Positions 27,304-35,494 of a stretch of DNA of 64,000 bases are shown here, piece after piece. Each line of letters begins with the position of its first letter. Within the stretch, counting starts at the first letter, position 1. Position numbers and translations under genes: made by a program. A model generated the notes under the pieces. That model was not told where the DNA came from and ran no database searches. It saw nothing but the letters and a program-made list of their open reading frames with translations. The DNA is from Actinocatenispora sp036503555 (lineage in GTDB: Bacteria; Actinomycetota; Actinomycetes; Mycobacteriales; Micromonosporaceae), in contig DASXWQ010000078.1 of NCBI GenBank assembly GCA_036503555.1, positions 1 through 64,000 on the forward strand, read 5' to 3'.

Positions 27304-30300
27304 TCACCGGGGCGCCCCGCTGGTCGTCATCAGGTCCTCGGTGAACGCCACCTGGATCAGCTCGGCGGGCGACCGCCGCCGCACGAGTACGCCGCGGCCG
27401 GGTGGCCGAACCGCCGCGCGCTGGTCGCCGACGAGTACGCCCTCGCGGCGGTCGCCGCTGAGGATCAGCCCGGCGGAGCCCATCTCCTGCATCCGGGTCA
27501 CCAGGACGTCGGACATCAGCGAGCGGGACGAGCCGGCGACCCGGCGGGCGAGTACGACGTGGAAGCCGATGTCCCGGGCGTGCGGCAGGAAGTCGGCGAA
27601 CGCGCGGAGCGGGCTCGCCATGCCGCCGCCGACCAGGTCGTAGTCGTCCACGACCAGGTAGATCTCCGGCCCCTCCCACCAGTCCCGCGCGGCGAGCTGC
27701 CGCGGGGTGACCGTGGGCGGGGGCAGCCGTTCCCGCAGCTTCGCGCTGACCTGCTCGACGTACACCTTGAGGGTCTCGGAGTCCGCCGCGTACGCGCCGA
27801 GGTGTTCGTCCGGGACGAGGCCGAGCAGCGCGCGCCGGTAGTCGACGACGACGAACCGCGCGTCCCAGCCCGAGCGCCGCTCCACCATCGCGGAGATCCA
27901 GGTACGCAGGAACGACGTCTTGCCGGCCCCGCTGTCACCGAACACCAGCAGGTGCGACTCGTCGCCGGCCGCCAGGTCCATCTCGACCTGCCCGAGGTCG
28001 CTCTGCGCCAGGCCGATCGGTACGGCGCCCTCGCGCCGCGCCGGCAACGCCAGGACGTCGGCGAGGCCGATCCGCGCGGGCAGCAGCCGGATCGGCGGTG
28101 CGGACGGGCCGTGCCAGCCCTGGACGACCTGGTCGAGCAGCGCCTGCTGCGCCTCGCGCAGCCCCTCGGTGGTCTCGACACCGTCCGTCCGGGGTACGGC
28201 GAGGTGGAAGTAGAGGCCGGGGTTGGCGAGGCCGCGACCGGGTACGCCGGTGGGGATCTGGGCCGCGAGCTTGCGGTTGATCTCCGAGTCGGTCGGGTCG
28301 TTCAGCCGCAGCTCGATGCGGGTCCCGATGGACTCGCGCAGTGCCGGGCGGATCTCCATCCAGCGGCCCGCGGTGAGCACGAGGTGTACGCCGACGCCGA
28401 GCCCGCGCGCGGCGATCTCGGTGACCAGCGGGTCGGCCTCCTCGTACGCGGCGCGCAGCGCGCCCCAGTTGTCGACGAGCAGGAAGACGTCCGCGGTGCG
28501 GGTGTCCGCCGGCAGCCGGCCGGCGGCCCGCCGCGCCCGGAACTCGGCGATCGAGTCGACGCCCAGCGAACGGAACAGCCGCTCCCGTTCCTCGATCAGG
28601 GTGTGGATCTCGCTCAGCGTCCGCCCCACCAGCTCCTCGTCGCCGCGGCCCGCGACGGTGCCGACGTGCGGCGCGTCCGCGAACGGGTGCAGCGTCCCGC
28701 CGCCGAAGTCGAGGCAGTAGAACTGCACCTCGGCCGGGGTGTGGGTGAGCATCGCGGACAGCATCATGGTCCGCAGCTGCGTGCTCCGGCCGGTCTGCGG
28801 CGCACCGACCAGCGCGAGGTTCGACTGGGTACCGGCGAAGTCGATCATGAGTAGCTGCTGGTCCTGGTGCAGCGGCCGGTCGAGGACGCCGACGACCACC
28901 TTCATGTCGCCGCCCGCCCACTCCGGCGCGCACAGCCCGCGCCCGGGCCGCACCGCGGGCGCGCCCAGCAGCAGGTCGAGAGGTACGACCGGGGGCAGCG
29001 GCGGCAGCCAGACCTGGTGTGCGGGCGCGGCGAGCGGCCGCATCCGGTCGACCAGGACCTGCAGCTCGGTCGGGCCGCTCTCCGCTGGCTCCTCGTCCGC
29101 CGGCTCGGCCTCGGCCGGTGCCACCGCGCTGTCCGGCAGCGGCGCCACCTCGAACGGCACCACCGTCCGCACCGGCCCCGCCGCCTCGGTGCGCTGCGCC
29201 GTCGTCAGGTACGGCGCGGAGACGTGCGCGACCCGCAGCCGCAGGTACACCGACTCGCCGACCTTCAGGTACGCGGAGCCCGGGATCGACGGCAGCTGGT
29301 AGGCGTCGGTGGTGCCGATGACGGTGCGGCTCTCGCTCGCGGAGAACGTCCGCAGGCAGATCCGGTACGACAGGTGCGAGTCGAGGCCGCGCAGCCGCCC
29401 CTCCTCCAACCGCTGCGTCGCCATCAGCAGGTGCATGCCGAGGCTGCGCCCGACCCGCCCGATCTGTACGAACAGGTCGACCAGCTCGGGCCGGCCGGAC
29501 AGCAGCTCGCTGAACTCGTCCACGATGATCATCAGGTACGGCATGGGTTCGAGGTCCGTGCCGTCCGGCTTCGTGGCGCCGGCCGCGCGCCGCGTCTGGT
29601 ACTCCCGGATCGAGTCGACGTCACCCGCGTCGCGCAGCATCTGCTGGCGGCGTTGCTGCTCGCCGAGCAGCGCGGCGTGCACCCGGCTGATCATCGCGTG
29701 GTCATCGACCAGGTTCGTGATCAGCCCGGACACGTGCGGCAGCCCGGACAGCGGCGCGAACGCGGCACCGCCCTTGAAGTCGATCAGGACGAAGCTCAGC
29801 ACCTCGGGCGAGTGGGTGAGCGCGAGCCCGGTCACCAGCGTGCGCAGCAGCTCGCTCTTGCCGGAACCGGTGGCGCCGACGATCAGGCCGTGCGGTCCCG
29901 CGCCGCCCTGCGCCGCCTCCTTCAGGTCGAGCAGCACGACGCCGCCCTCGCTGTCGGTACCGATCGGCACCCGGAGCTGCCGGCTGCTGTCCGGCCGTAC
30001 CCAGAGGGTCGTCGGGTCGACCGTCAGCGGGTCGCCGTCGAACAGCATGTCGGTCAGCGACACGTCCCGGGTGAGTACCTGGTCGCGCTCGTCGATGAGG
30101 CGCAGCGGCGCGAGGCGGCGGGCGATCAGCTCGGCGACCCCGGCGTCCATCGTGTCCGGTACGCAGCCGTCGACGGCGGCGGACACCAGCTCGCCGCGGC
30201 CCTCCAGCGCGGCCCGGCCGTCGTCGGTGAGCCGGATCCGCAGGTCCACCCGGCTCGGCTCGTCGGACTCGCGTTCGGCCAGGAACACCGCCGTGATCCC

Positions 30301-31353
30301 GTACTGCGGGCCGGCCTCCGCGAGCAGGCTGCGCAGCAGCTCCGAGCGGCCCCACTCGGACACCGGCTGGAACCCGGTGAACAGCACGACCAGGTGCCGC
30401 GGGCGTGGCATCTGGCTGCGGTCGAACGTGATCTGCACCCGCTGCACGGCCATCTGCTCGCGCCGCGCGCGCAGCTCCTGCTCCAGGAACCCGGACAGGT
30501 CCGCGGTGTCGACCCGTACCAGCGGCAGAACCCCCGCCTCGCCCGCGGCGTCCGGCTCCAGCGCGTGCGGCAGCCACTTCGCCCACTCCCAGTCGCCACC
30601 GTCCGAGGACTCGACCGCCAGCAGCACGTCGTCGGGGGCGTGCAGGACGGCGAGCTGGCACAGCACCGACCGGGCCAGCCCGGCCGTCCGCTCCCGCGGC
30701 CCGAGCAGGCTCACCACGCCGGCGTCGGCCAGGTTCACCACGGCCGGCTGCCCCGCCACCGAACCCAGCCGCGACATCAGCCGCCGCGCCGCGGTCAGCG
30801 ACCCCCAGTCGTACTCGCCGAGCGGGTCCAGCTGCTGGCTCAACCGCACCGGCGTGGTCAGGTTGGCGCGCCCCAGCCCGACGCGTACGTGCAGGAAGTC
30901 GGGGTCGCGGCCGCGGCGCTCCCAGACCCGGTCGAGCGAGGTGCTGATTCCCCACAGCTGCAACGGATCCGGGTGGTTGACGGCGTTCACGGTGCGCTGC
31001 ATCGCCGCGCTCTGCCGTGCCCGTACGCGCGCCTCGTCGAGATGCACCCGGTACCGCCCACGCTGCCGGCGCACCTCGCGGCGGTTGCTGCTGCGCATCT
31101 GCGAGCGCATCGCGATCGTGACACCGATCGACACGACGACGAACAGCATGCCGAACGCGATGAGCACCGGGCGGCCGAACGTGATCATGTAGCCGGCCAT
31201 GCCGGCCGAGCTGAGGATCGGCAGGATCATCGCCAGCCACGAACCGGCGTTGCGGCCCTTGCCCGCGTCGGGCGGCAGCGGCAGCGTGATCGGCTCGGTG
31301 GACGGTGTCGGCGGCAGGAACCGCGGCGGCCGGTGGAACGCGAGCCGGGTCAT
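27304..31353 (-). CDS. eccC: Type VII secretion ATPase EccC (fused, three FtsK-like domains)
   Basis: A 1349-residue motor. Two membrane helices lie at about 34-80 (SWLAMILPILSSAGMAGYM). Domain 1 has Walker A GATGSGKS with K499 and Walker B MIIVDEF. Domain 2 has GAPQTGRS, with Arg856 where Lys is expected. Domain 3 has GDSGAGKT with K1145 and Walker B YLVVDDYD. One polypeptide carries what some mycobacterial systems split into EccCa and EccCb. EccC binds WXG substrates at the last domain and drives export. GGAGG lies five bases before the ATG. The gene follows the membrane-protein gene by 25 bases and precedes the WXG100 pair. Confidence 0.95.
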   Translation of the reverse strand: MTRLAFHRPPRFLPPTPSTEPITLPLPPDAGKGRNAGSWLAMILPILSSAGMAGYMITFGRPVLIAFGMLFVVVSIGVTIAMRSQMRSSNRREVRRQRGRYRVHLDEARVRARQSAAMQRTVNAVNHPDPLQLWGISTSLDRVWERRGRDPDFLHVRVGLGRANLTTPVRLSQQLDPLGEYDWGSLTAARRLMSRLGSVAGQPAVVNLADAGVVSLLGPRERTAGLARSVLCQLAVLHAPDDVLLAVESSDGGDWEWAKWLPHALEPDAAGEAGVLPLVRVDTADLSGFLEQELRARREQMAVQRVQITFDRSQMPRPRHLVVLFTGFQPVSEWGRSELLRSLLAEAGPQYGITAVFLAERESDEPSRVDLRIRLTDDGRAALEGRGELVSAAVDGCVPDTMDAGVAELIARRLAPLRLIDERDQVLTRDVSLTDMLFDGDPLTVDPTTLWVRPDSSRQLRVPIGTDSEGGVVLLDLKEAAQGGAGPHGLIVGATGSGKSELLRTLVTGLALTHSPEVLSFVLIDFKGGAAFAPLSGLPHVSGLITNLVDDHAMISRVHAALLGEQQRRQQMLRDAGDVDSIREYQTRRAAGATKPDGTDLEPMPYLMIIVDEFSELLSGRPELVDLFVQIGRVGRSLGMHLLMATQRLEEGRLRGLDSHLSYRICLRTFSASESRTVIGTTDAYQLPSIPGSAYLKVGESVYLRLRVAHVSAPYLTTAQRTEAAGPVRTVVPFEVAPLPDSAVAPAEAEPADEEPAESGPTELQVLVDRMRPLAAPAHQVWLPPLPPVVPLDLLLGAPAVRPGRGLCAPEWAGGDMKVVVGVLDRPLHQDQQLLMIDFAGTQSNLALVGAPQTGRSTQLRTMMLSAMLTHTPAEVQFYCLDFGGGTLHPFADAPHVGTVAGRGDEELVGRTLSEIHTLIEERERLFRSLGVDSIAEFRARRAAGRLPADTRTADVFLLVDNWGALRAAYEEADPLVTEIAARGLGVGVHLVLTAGRWMEIRPALRESIGTRIELRLNDPTDSEINRKLAAQIPTGVPGRGLANPGLYFHLAVPRTDGVETTEGLREAQQALLDQVVQGWHGPSAPPIRLLPARIGLADVLALPARREGAVPIGLAQSDLGQVEMDLAAGDESHLLVFGDSGAGKTSFLRTWISAMVERRSGWDARFVVVDYRRALLGLVPDEHLGAYAADSETLKVYVEQVSAKLRERLPPPTVTPRQLAARDWWEGPEIYLVVDDYDLVGGGMASPLRAFADFLPHARDIGFHVVLARRVAGSSRSLMSDVLVTRMQEMGSAGLILSGDRREGVLVGDQRAAVRPPGRGVLVRRRSPAELIQVAFTEDLMTTSGAPR

Positions 31354-31378
31354 GTCGTCCTCCGCGTGTACGCCCGCT

Positions 31379-32128
31379 TCATCCCGTGCACCCGACCTTC
31401 ACCTGCGCCACCGCCAGGCCGGCGCGCGGCGACGGCGGCTTTCCGGCGCTGGACAGCCGTACCGTGATGCCGGCGTCGCCGACGGGGTACGTGCCGCCGG
31501 GCACCCAGGTCGTGGCCGACACCCCCTGGTCGATCGTGAACCGCGCCAGCTCCGAGCCGCCCGGACCGTTCAGCACCGAGTACGTCACCGCGTGGACCGG
31601 TTGGTAGACCGAGCCGTCCGTCGCCGGTACGAGGACCAGCACCCGGCAGCGCCGCATCGCCGCGGCCGGCCGGAACCACCACTCGACGCTCGGCGCGGTG
31701 CCGGAAGCCTTGTCCGTCAAGGGAACCGCCTCGTAGTCGCCGTGGCAGCCGTTCCGCAGCCAGCCGCCCCGCCCGATCGTGGCCCAGGTGGACTGGCGGC
31801 CCTGGACGGTGAAACCGCGGTCGTCCGCCGCCGCGCAGTCCCAGCCGGCGACCGCCGACCAGGTCGCCGCCACCGTCGGGCCGGCCGGCGCGTGGTGCGT
31901 CGACGGTTTCAGCTTCACCGGTTTGATGAGCTGCATCGCCACCCCGCCCAGCAGAGCGAACAGCGTCGCGACCGTCGCCACGATCAGCGTCACGTGCGGC
32001 CGGGCCGTCGGACGCTCGACACCCGGCCGCGCCCAGCCCTGCTCGGTGAACGCCCGCAGGAACTCCCGTCGCTGCTCGCCCGGCTCACCAACGCCTCTGT
32101 CCCGCTGCTGCGTGTCGACGCTCGTCAC
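31379..32128 (-). CDS. Single-pass membrane protein of the secretion operon, family unknown
   Basis: A 249-residue protein. A short cytosolic head (1-45) is followed by one membrane helix (VTLIVATVATLFALLGGVAM) and an external domain with four to five Cys (GWDCAAADD, LRNGCHGDY, AMRRCRVLV, VKVGCTG). Two Trp-rich strands and a C-terminal galectin- or Ig-like beta pattern fit an exported beta domain held by disulfides. It occupies the place in the operon where EccB or EccE might be found. It has the EccB topology (one helix, large outer domain) but only half the length and no visible EccB repeats, so I do not assign it. The start is a GTG. Confidence 0.75.
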   Translation of the reverse strand: MTSVDTQQRDRGVGEPGEQRREFLRAFTEQGWARPGVERPTARPHVTLIVATVATLFALLGGVAMQLIKPVKLKPSTHHAPAGPTVAATWSAVAGWDCAAADDRGFTVQGRQSTWATIGRGGWLRNGCHGDYEAVPLTDKASGTAPSVEWWFRPAAAMRRCRVLVLVPATDGSVYQPVHAVTYSVLNGPGGSELARFTIDQGVSATTWVPGGTYPVGDAGITVRLSSAGKPPSPRAGLAVAQVKVGCTG

Positions 32129-32146
32129 GGCCCGCCCTAGCTGATC

Positions 32147-32163
32147 GGCGCCGTACCGGCGCC
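32147..32163. other. Perfect hairpin upstream of the membrane-protein gene
   Basis: GGCGCC-GTACC-GGCGCC lies in the 92-base gap between the WXG-like gene and the membrane-protein gene. It could be an internal transcript attenuator or a processing stem that sets the ratio of the substrate-like genes to the machine genes. Confidence 0.4.
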
Positions 32164-32220
32164 CCTGTCACCCTGCCGCCCAGATGACGGATGGCACCGC
32201 CCACCCGTTCACGCTTCCGG

Positions 32221-32787
32221 CTACTTCTTTTCGTTGTGTTCCTTGATGGGCGCGTCGGTGAAGTCGCGACTGCCGTCGTCGGTACCGCCGGTGTCCTTGC
32301 CCTTCGGGATGTGCGCCGGCAGGTCCTTGCCGTCGGGCAGGTTGTTCTTGTCGTACTTGTGGGCGCCGCCCGGCAGGTCGTCCCCGTACTGCAGAAGGTT
32401 CTCGCACAACGAGTCCTCCGCCGTCGCGTACGTCGACGCGGCGGCCTTCACCAGCGCCTGGATCTTGCCCAACGCGGCCTGGCCCTCGGGCGGCACCTTC
32501 TCCGGCTCCGACGGGACCTTCTTGTCGTACGGGTCGGTCTTCGGTACGCCGAACATCTCGGTCACCGCGCTCAACCACTGCGCGTTGAACCCGTCCACCT
32601 CCGTCTTGGTGGTGCCGGCCCACCCCAGGGTCAGTCCCTTCCACGTGGCCGAGATCTTGTCCATGCGGGTGTTGATGCTGTCGATCGTCGTGTTGAGCGA
32701 CGTGGCGTACTGCTCGATCTGCACCGGGCTGACCTTGATGGTCTGCCCGTGGTCGTAGTTCTCTGGGGCGGGCGTCGGATAGCTCAC
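32221..32787 (-). CDS. WXG-like helical protein
   Basis: A 188-residue protein. Residues 17-95 form a helical hairpin (VSPVQIEQYATSLNTTIDSI) with the turn LGWAGTTKTEV, a W-A-G variant of WXG. Residues 95-135 add a further helix, and the last 45 residues are polar and charged. The GTG start overlaps the stop of the upstream repeat-protein gene as GTGA (32784-32787), so the two are translationally coupled and may form a secreted pair with that protein's own C-terminal WXG domain. Pairing is inference; overlap and motif are directly visible. Confidence 0.8.
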   Translation of the reverse strand: MSYPTPAPENYDHGQTIKVSPVQIEQYATSLNTTIDSINTRMDKISATWKGLTLGWAGTTKTEVDGFNAQWLSAVTEMFGVPKTDPYDKKVPSEPEKVPPEGQAALGKIQALVKAAASTYATAEDSLCENLLQYGDDLPGGAHKYDKNNLPDGKDLPAHIPKGKDTGGTDDGSRDFTDAPIKEHNEKK

Positions 32788-35327
32788 GCGCCACCTCCGG
32801 TCTGGCCGGCCAACTTGTGACCCTCCTTGTTGATCTGCGCGATGATCGACGAGTTCTTCGCCTCGGAGTCGACGTAGTTCTTGTACGACGAGCGCATCCG
32901 CGACAGCGCCTCGTCCAGCGCGTCGGTCAGGTCCCGGGTCGCCTTGTGGAAGTCGGTGGACAGCAACCCGAACGAGGTGCCCGCCGGGCTCTTCCAGTTG
33001 TCCTGGATGTTGGTGAACACCCCGTCGACGCTCTTCAGGTCGGTCTCCAGACCGTCCCGCTCCGCCTGCACCGCGGTGATCGCGTTGTGCAGCGCCTCCA
33101 GGTCGACCTTCCAGTTGATCTTCGTACCGTCCGGCTCCGTGGTCCAGATCGGCTTGCCGTCCGGGCCGTACTCGGTGGTGCTGCCGTCCGCCCCCGTGAT
33201 GACCAGATCGCCGTTCGACTTGTACGTGTAGTGGTCCGCGAGCGACTCGTCACCGCCGGTCCAGGTCTCCAGCAGCTGACCCTTGCCGTTGTACCTACTG
33301 TGCTGATCCCCTTGCGTGACAATGTAATCGCCGTTCGACAGCCACTGGATCGTCTCCGGCGGCTGGCCCGGCTTCGTCACCAGGATCGGCTGGTCCTTCC
33401 CGTTGTACTCGGTGACCGTGCCGTCCGGGTCGGTCAGCGTGTAGTGCCCGTTGCCGAGCCCGTGGTACGTCTTCGCGGTCGACTCGTCGTTACCCTGCCA
33501 CTGCTTGATCTCGTTGCCGTCACCGTCGTACAGCACGTGATGGTCGCCGGTCGTCGCAACGTAGTTGTTCCCCCGGTACTGGAACGTCGTGAGCGTCCCG
33601 TCGGACTTCCGCTGCTGGACCAGATGCCCGTCACCGGTGTACTCGGTGACCGTCCCCTTCGGGTCCGTCAGCGTGTAGTGCCCACCACCCAGCCCGTGGT
33701 AGGTCAGTGCCGTCGACTCGTCGTTCCCCTGCCACTGCTTGATCTCGTTGCCGTCACCGTCGTACAGCACGTGGTGGTCACCGGTCGTCGCGACGTAGTT
33801 GTTCCCCCGGTACTGGAACGTCGTGACCGTCCCGTCCGAGTTCTGCCGCACCAGATGCCCGTCACCGGTGTACTCGGTGACCACACCCTTGGGATCGGTC
33901 AGCGTGTAGTGCCCGCCGGCCAACGGGTGGTAGGTCTGCGCCGTCGACTCGTCGTTGCCCTGCCACTGCTTGACCTCGTTACCCTTGGCGTCATAGAGCA
34001 CATGCTCATCACCCGTCGTGGCAACGTAGTCGTCCCCGCGGTACTGGAACGTCGTGACCTGATGACCCGGCCGCGTCTGCTGCACCAGATGCCCGTCACG
34101 GGTGTACTCGGTGACCGTCCCCTTCGGATCCGTCAGCGTGTAATGCCCGTTGCCCAACCCGTGGTACGCCTGCGCCGACGACTCGTCGTTCCCCTGCCAC
34201 TGCTTGACCTCGTTACCCCTGGCGTCATAGAGCACATGCTCATCACCCGTCGTGGCAACGTAGTTCTCACCCCGGTACTCGAACGTCGTGACCTGGTCAC
34301 CCGGCCCGGTCTGCCGCACCAGACGCCCGGCGCTCGTGTACTCGGTGACCGTGCCCTTCTGGTCGGTCAGCGTGTAGTCGCCGTTCGCCAGCGGGTGGTA
34401 GAGCTGCGCCGCGGACTCGTCCGCACCCTCCCACTGCTTGACCTCGTGACCGCTCGCGTCGTACAGCACGTGCTCGTCACCTGTCGTGGCAACGTAGTCG
34501 TCACCCCGGTACCGGAAAGTGGTGACGTGACCGCCGTCGACCTGCTCGACCAGATGCCCGTCCCGCCGGTACTCGGTGACCACGCCCTTCGGATCCGTCA
34601 GCGTGTAATCGCCGTTCCCCAACGCGTGGTACGCCAGCGCCGACGACTCGTCACTCCCCTGCCACTGCTTGACCTCGTGGCCGCCGCCGTCGTACAGGAC
34701 GTGCTCGTCACCAGTCGTGGCAACGTAGTCCTCACCCCGGTACTGAAACGTCGTCACCTGACCGTCCGGCGCGGTCTGTCGCACCAGATCCCCGTCACCG
34801 GCGTACTCGGTGACCGTCCCCTTCGGATCGGTCAGCGAGTAGTGCCCGTTACCCAACCCGTGGTACGCCGACGCCGACGACTCGTCCGATCCCTGCCACT
34901 GCTTGACCTCGGTACCGTTGGCGGCATAGAGCACATGCTCGTCACCAGTCGTGGCAACGTAGTCCTCACCCCGATACTGAAACGTCGCGACCTGACCGTC
35001 CGGCGTCGTCTGGCGGCTCAGGTGACCGTTCGACTGGTACTCGGAGACGGCACCGCTCGGATCCGTCAGCGAGTAACGGCCGTGCCCCAACGAGTGGTAC
35101 GACAACGCCGACGACTCGTCGGAGCCCTGCCACTGCTTGATCTCGTGACCACCGCTGTCGTACAGCACGTGTTCGTCGCCGGTCGTCGCGACGTAGTCGT
35201 CGCCGCGGTAGTGGAAGGTGGTGATCCGGCCGTCGGGCCAGGTCTGGCGGAGGGCATGGCCGGACGCGTCGTAGTCGACGACGGAGCCGTCGGGCTGGGG
35301 CGCCCGCTGGGCCGGCTGGTCGGGCAC
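32784..35327 (-). CDS. YD-like repeat protein with C-terminal WXG domain
   Basis: This 847-residue protein starts at a GTG at 35327 with GGGAGG about six bases before it; an upstream in-frame start at 35441 has no site. Nine tandem repeats of about 77 residues follow a short Pro/Gln head. Each has the core YRGDDYVATTGDEHVLYD, then KQWQG.DES..YH, LTDPKGTVTEY and GDGHLV.Q. The pattern resembles RHS/YD shells but with its own long consensus. After the repeats, residues about 745-847 form a WXG100-like hairpin (NIQDNWKSPAGTSFGLLSTD, SSYKNYVDSEAKN). A WXG domain at the C terminus is the reverse of the usual LXG/WXG toxin order. It heads the core operon. A surface-exposed or carrier role is plausible. 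Confidence 0.85.
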   Translation of the reverse strand: MPDQPAQRAPQPDGSVVDYDASGHALRQTWPDGRITTFHYRGDDYVATTGDEHVLYDSGGHEIKQWQGSDESSALSYHSLGHGRYSLTDPSGAVSEYQSNGHLSRQTTPDGQVATFQYRGEDYVATTGDEHVLYAANGTEVKQWQGSDESSASAYHGLGNGHYSLTDPKGTVTEYAGDGDLVRQTAPDGQVTTFQYRGEDYVATTGDEHVLYDGGGHEVKQWQGSDESSALAYHALGNGDYTLTDPKGVVTEYRRDGHLVEQVDGGHVTTFRYRGDDYVATTGDEHVLYDASGHEVKQWEGADESAAQLYHPLANGDYTLTDQKGTVTEYTSAGRLVRQTGPGDQVTTFEYRGENYVATTGDEHVLYDARGNEVKQWQGNDESSAQAYHGLGNGHYTLTDPKGTVTEYTRDGHLVQQTRPGHQVTTFQYRGDDYVATTGDEHVLYDAKGNEVKQWQGNDESTAQTYHPLAGGHYTLTDPKGVVTEYTGDGHLVRQNSDGTVTTFQYRGNNYVATTGDHHVLYDGDGNEIKQWQGNDESTALTYHGLGGGHYTLTDPKGTVTEYTGDGHLVQQRKSDGTLTTFQYRGNNYVATTGDHHVLYDGDGNEIKQWQGNDESTAKTYHGLGNGHYTLTDPDGTVTEYNGKDQPILVTKPGQPPETIQWLSNGDYIVTQGDQHSRYNGKGQLLETWTGGDESLADHYTYKSNGDLVITGADGSTTEYGPDGKPIWTTEPDGTKINWKVDLEALHNAITAVQAERDGLETDLKSVDGVFTNIQDNWKSPAGTSFGLLSTDFHKATRDLTDALDEALSRMRSSYKNYVDSEAKNSSIIAQINKEGHKLAGQTGGGA
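33120..35220 (-). repeat. Nine ~231-base tandem coding repeats
   Basis: Eight close copies and one diverged copy (the last, nearest 33120) lie inside the YD-like gene. The DNA identity of neighbouring copies is high enough, for example in the shared gtcgtggcaacgtagt segment, that copy number could change by recombination. Confidence 0.9.
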
Positions 35328-35419
35328 GGGCCACCTCCCTGGCGTCCGGGCGGAGGGCACGCCGGAGACGACCCGGCTGTGCCGCAGCCTGCCAGAGATT
35401 GGTGGGTACGCGGGAGTGA

Positions 35420-35451
35420 CCAGTTCGGTCGACACGGACATACCCAGTTCG
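35420..35451. promoter_or_regulatory. Direct repeats in the divergent promoter of the secretion operon
   Basis: CCAGTTCG occurs at 35420-35427 and 35444-35451, 24 bases apart (just over two helical turns). They lie between the divergent starts of the YD-repeat gene and the beta-helix/AAA gene. A tandem-binding activator site is possible. Confidence 0.4.
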
Positions 35452-35494
35452 CTGGGCCGTGAACCGGTCGGCCCCGCGGTCCGTTAGCTGGGCC

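Noticed and set aside
31379..32128. EccB assignment for the 249-residue membrane protein
   Set aside because: The topology fits, but the length is about half and no EccB repeat or motif is visible. It was left unassigned.
33120..35220. Regular ~231-base repeats as a CRISPR-like or noncoding satellite array
   Set aside because: The units are far too long, have no spacers, are multiples of three and encode a continuous conserved protein repeat.
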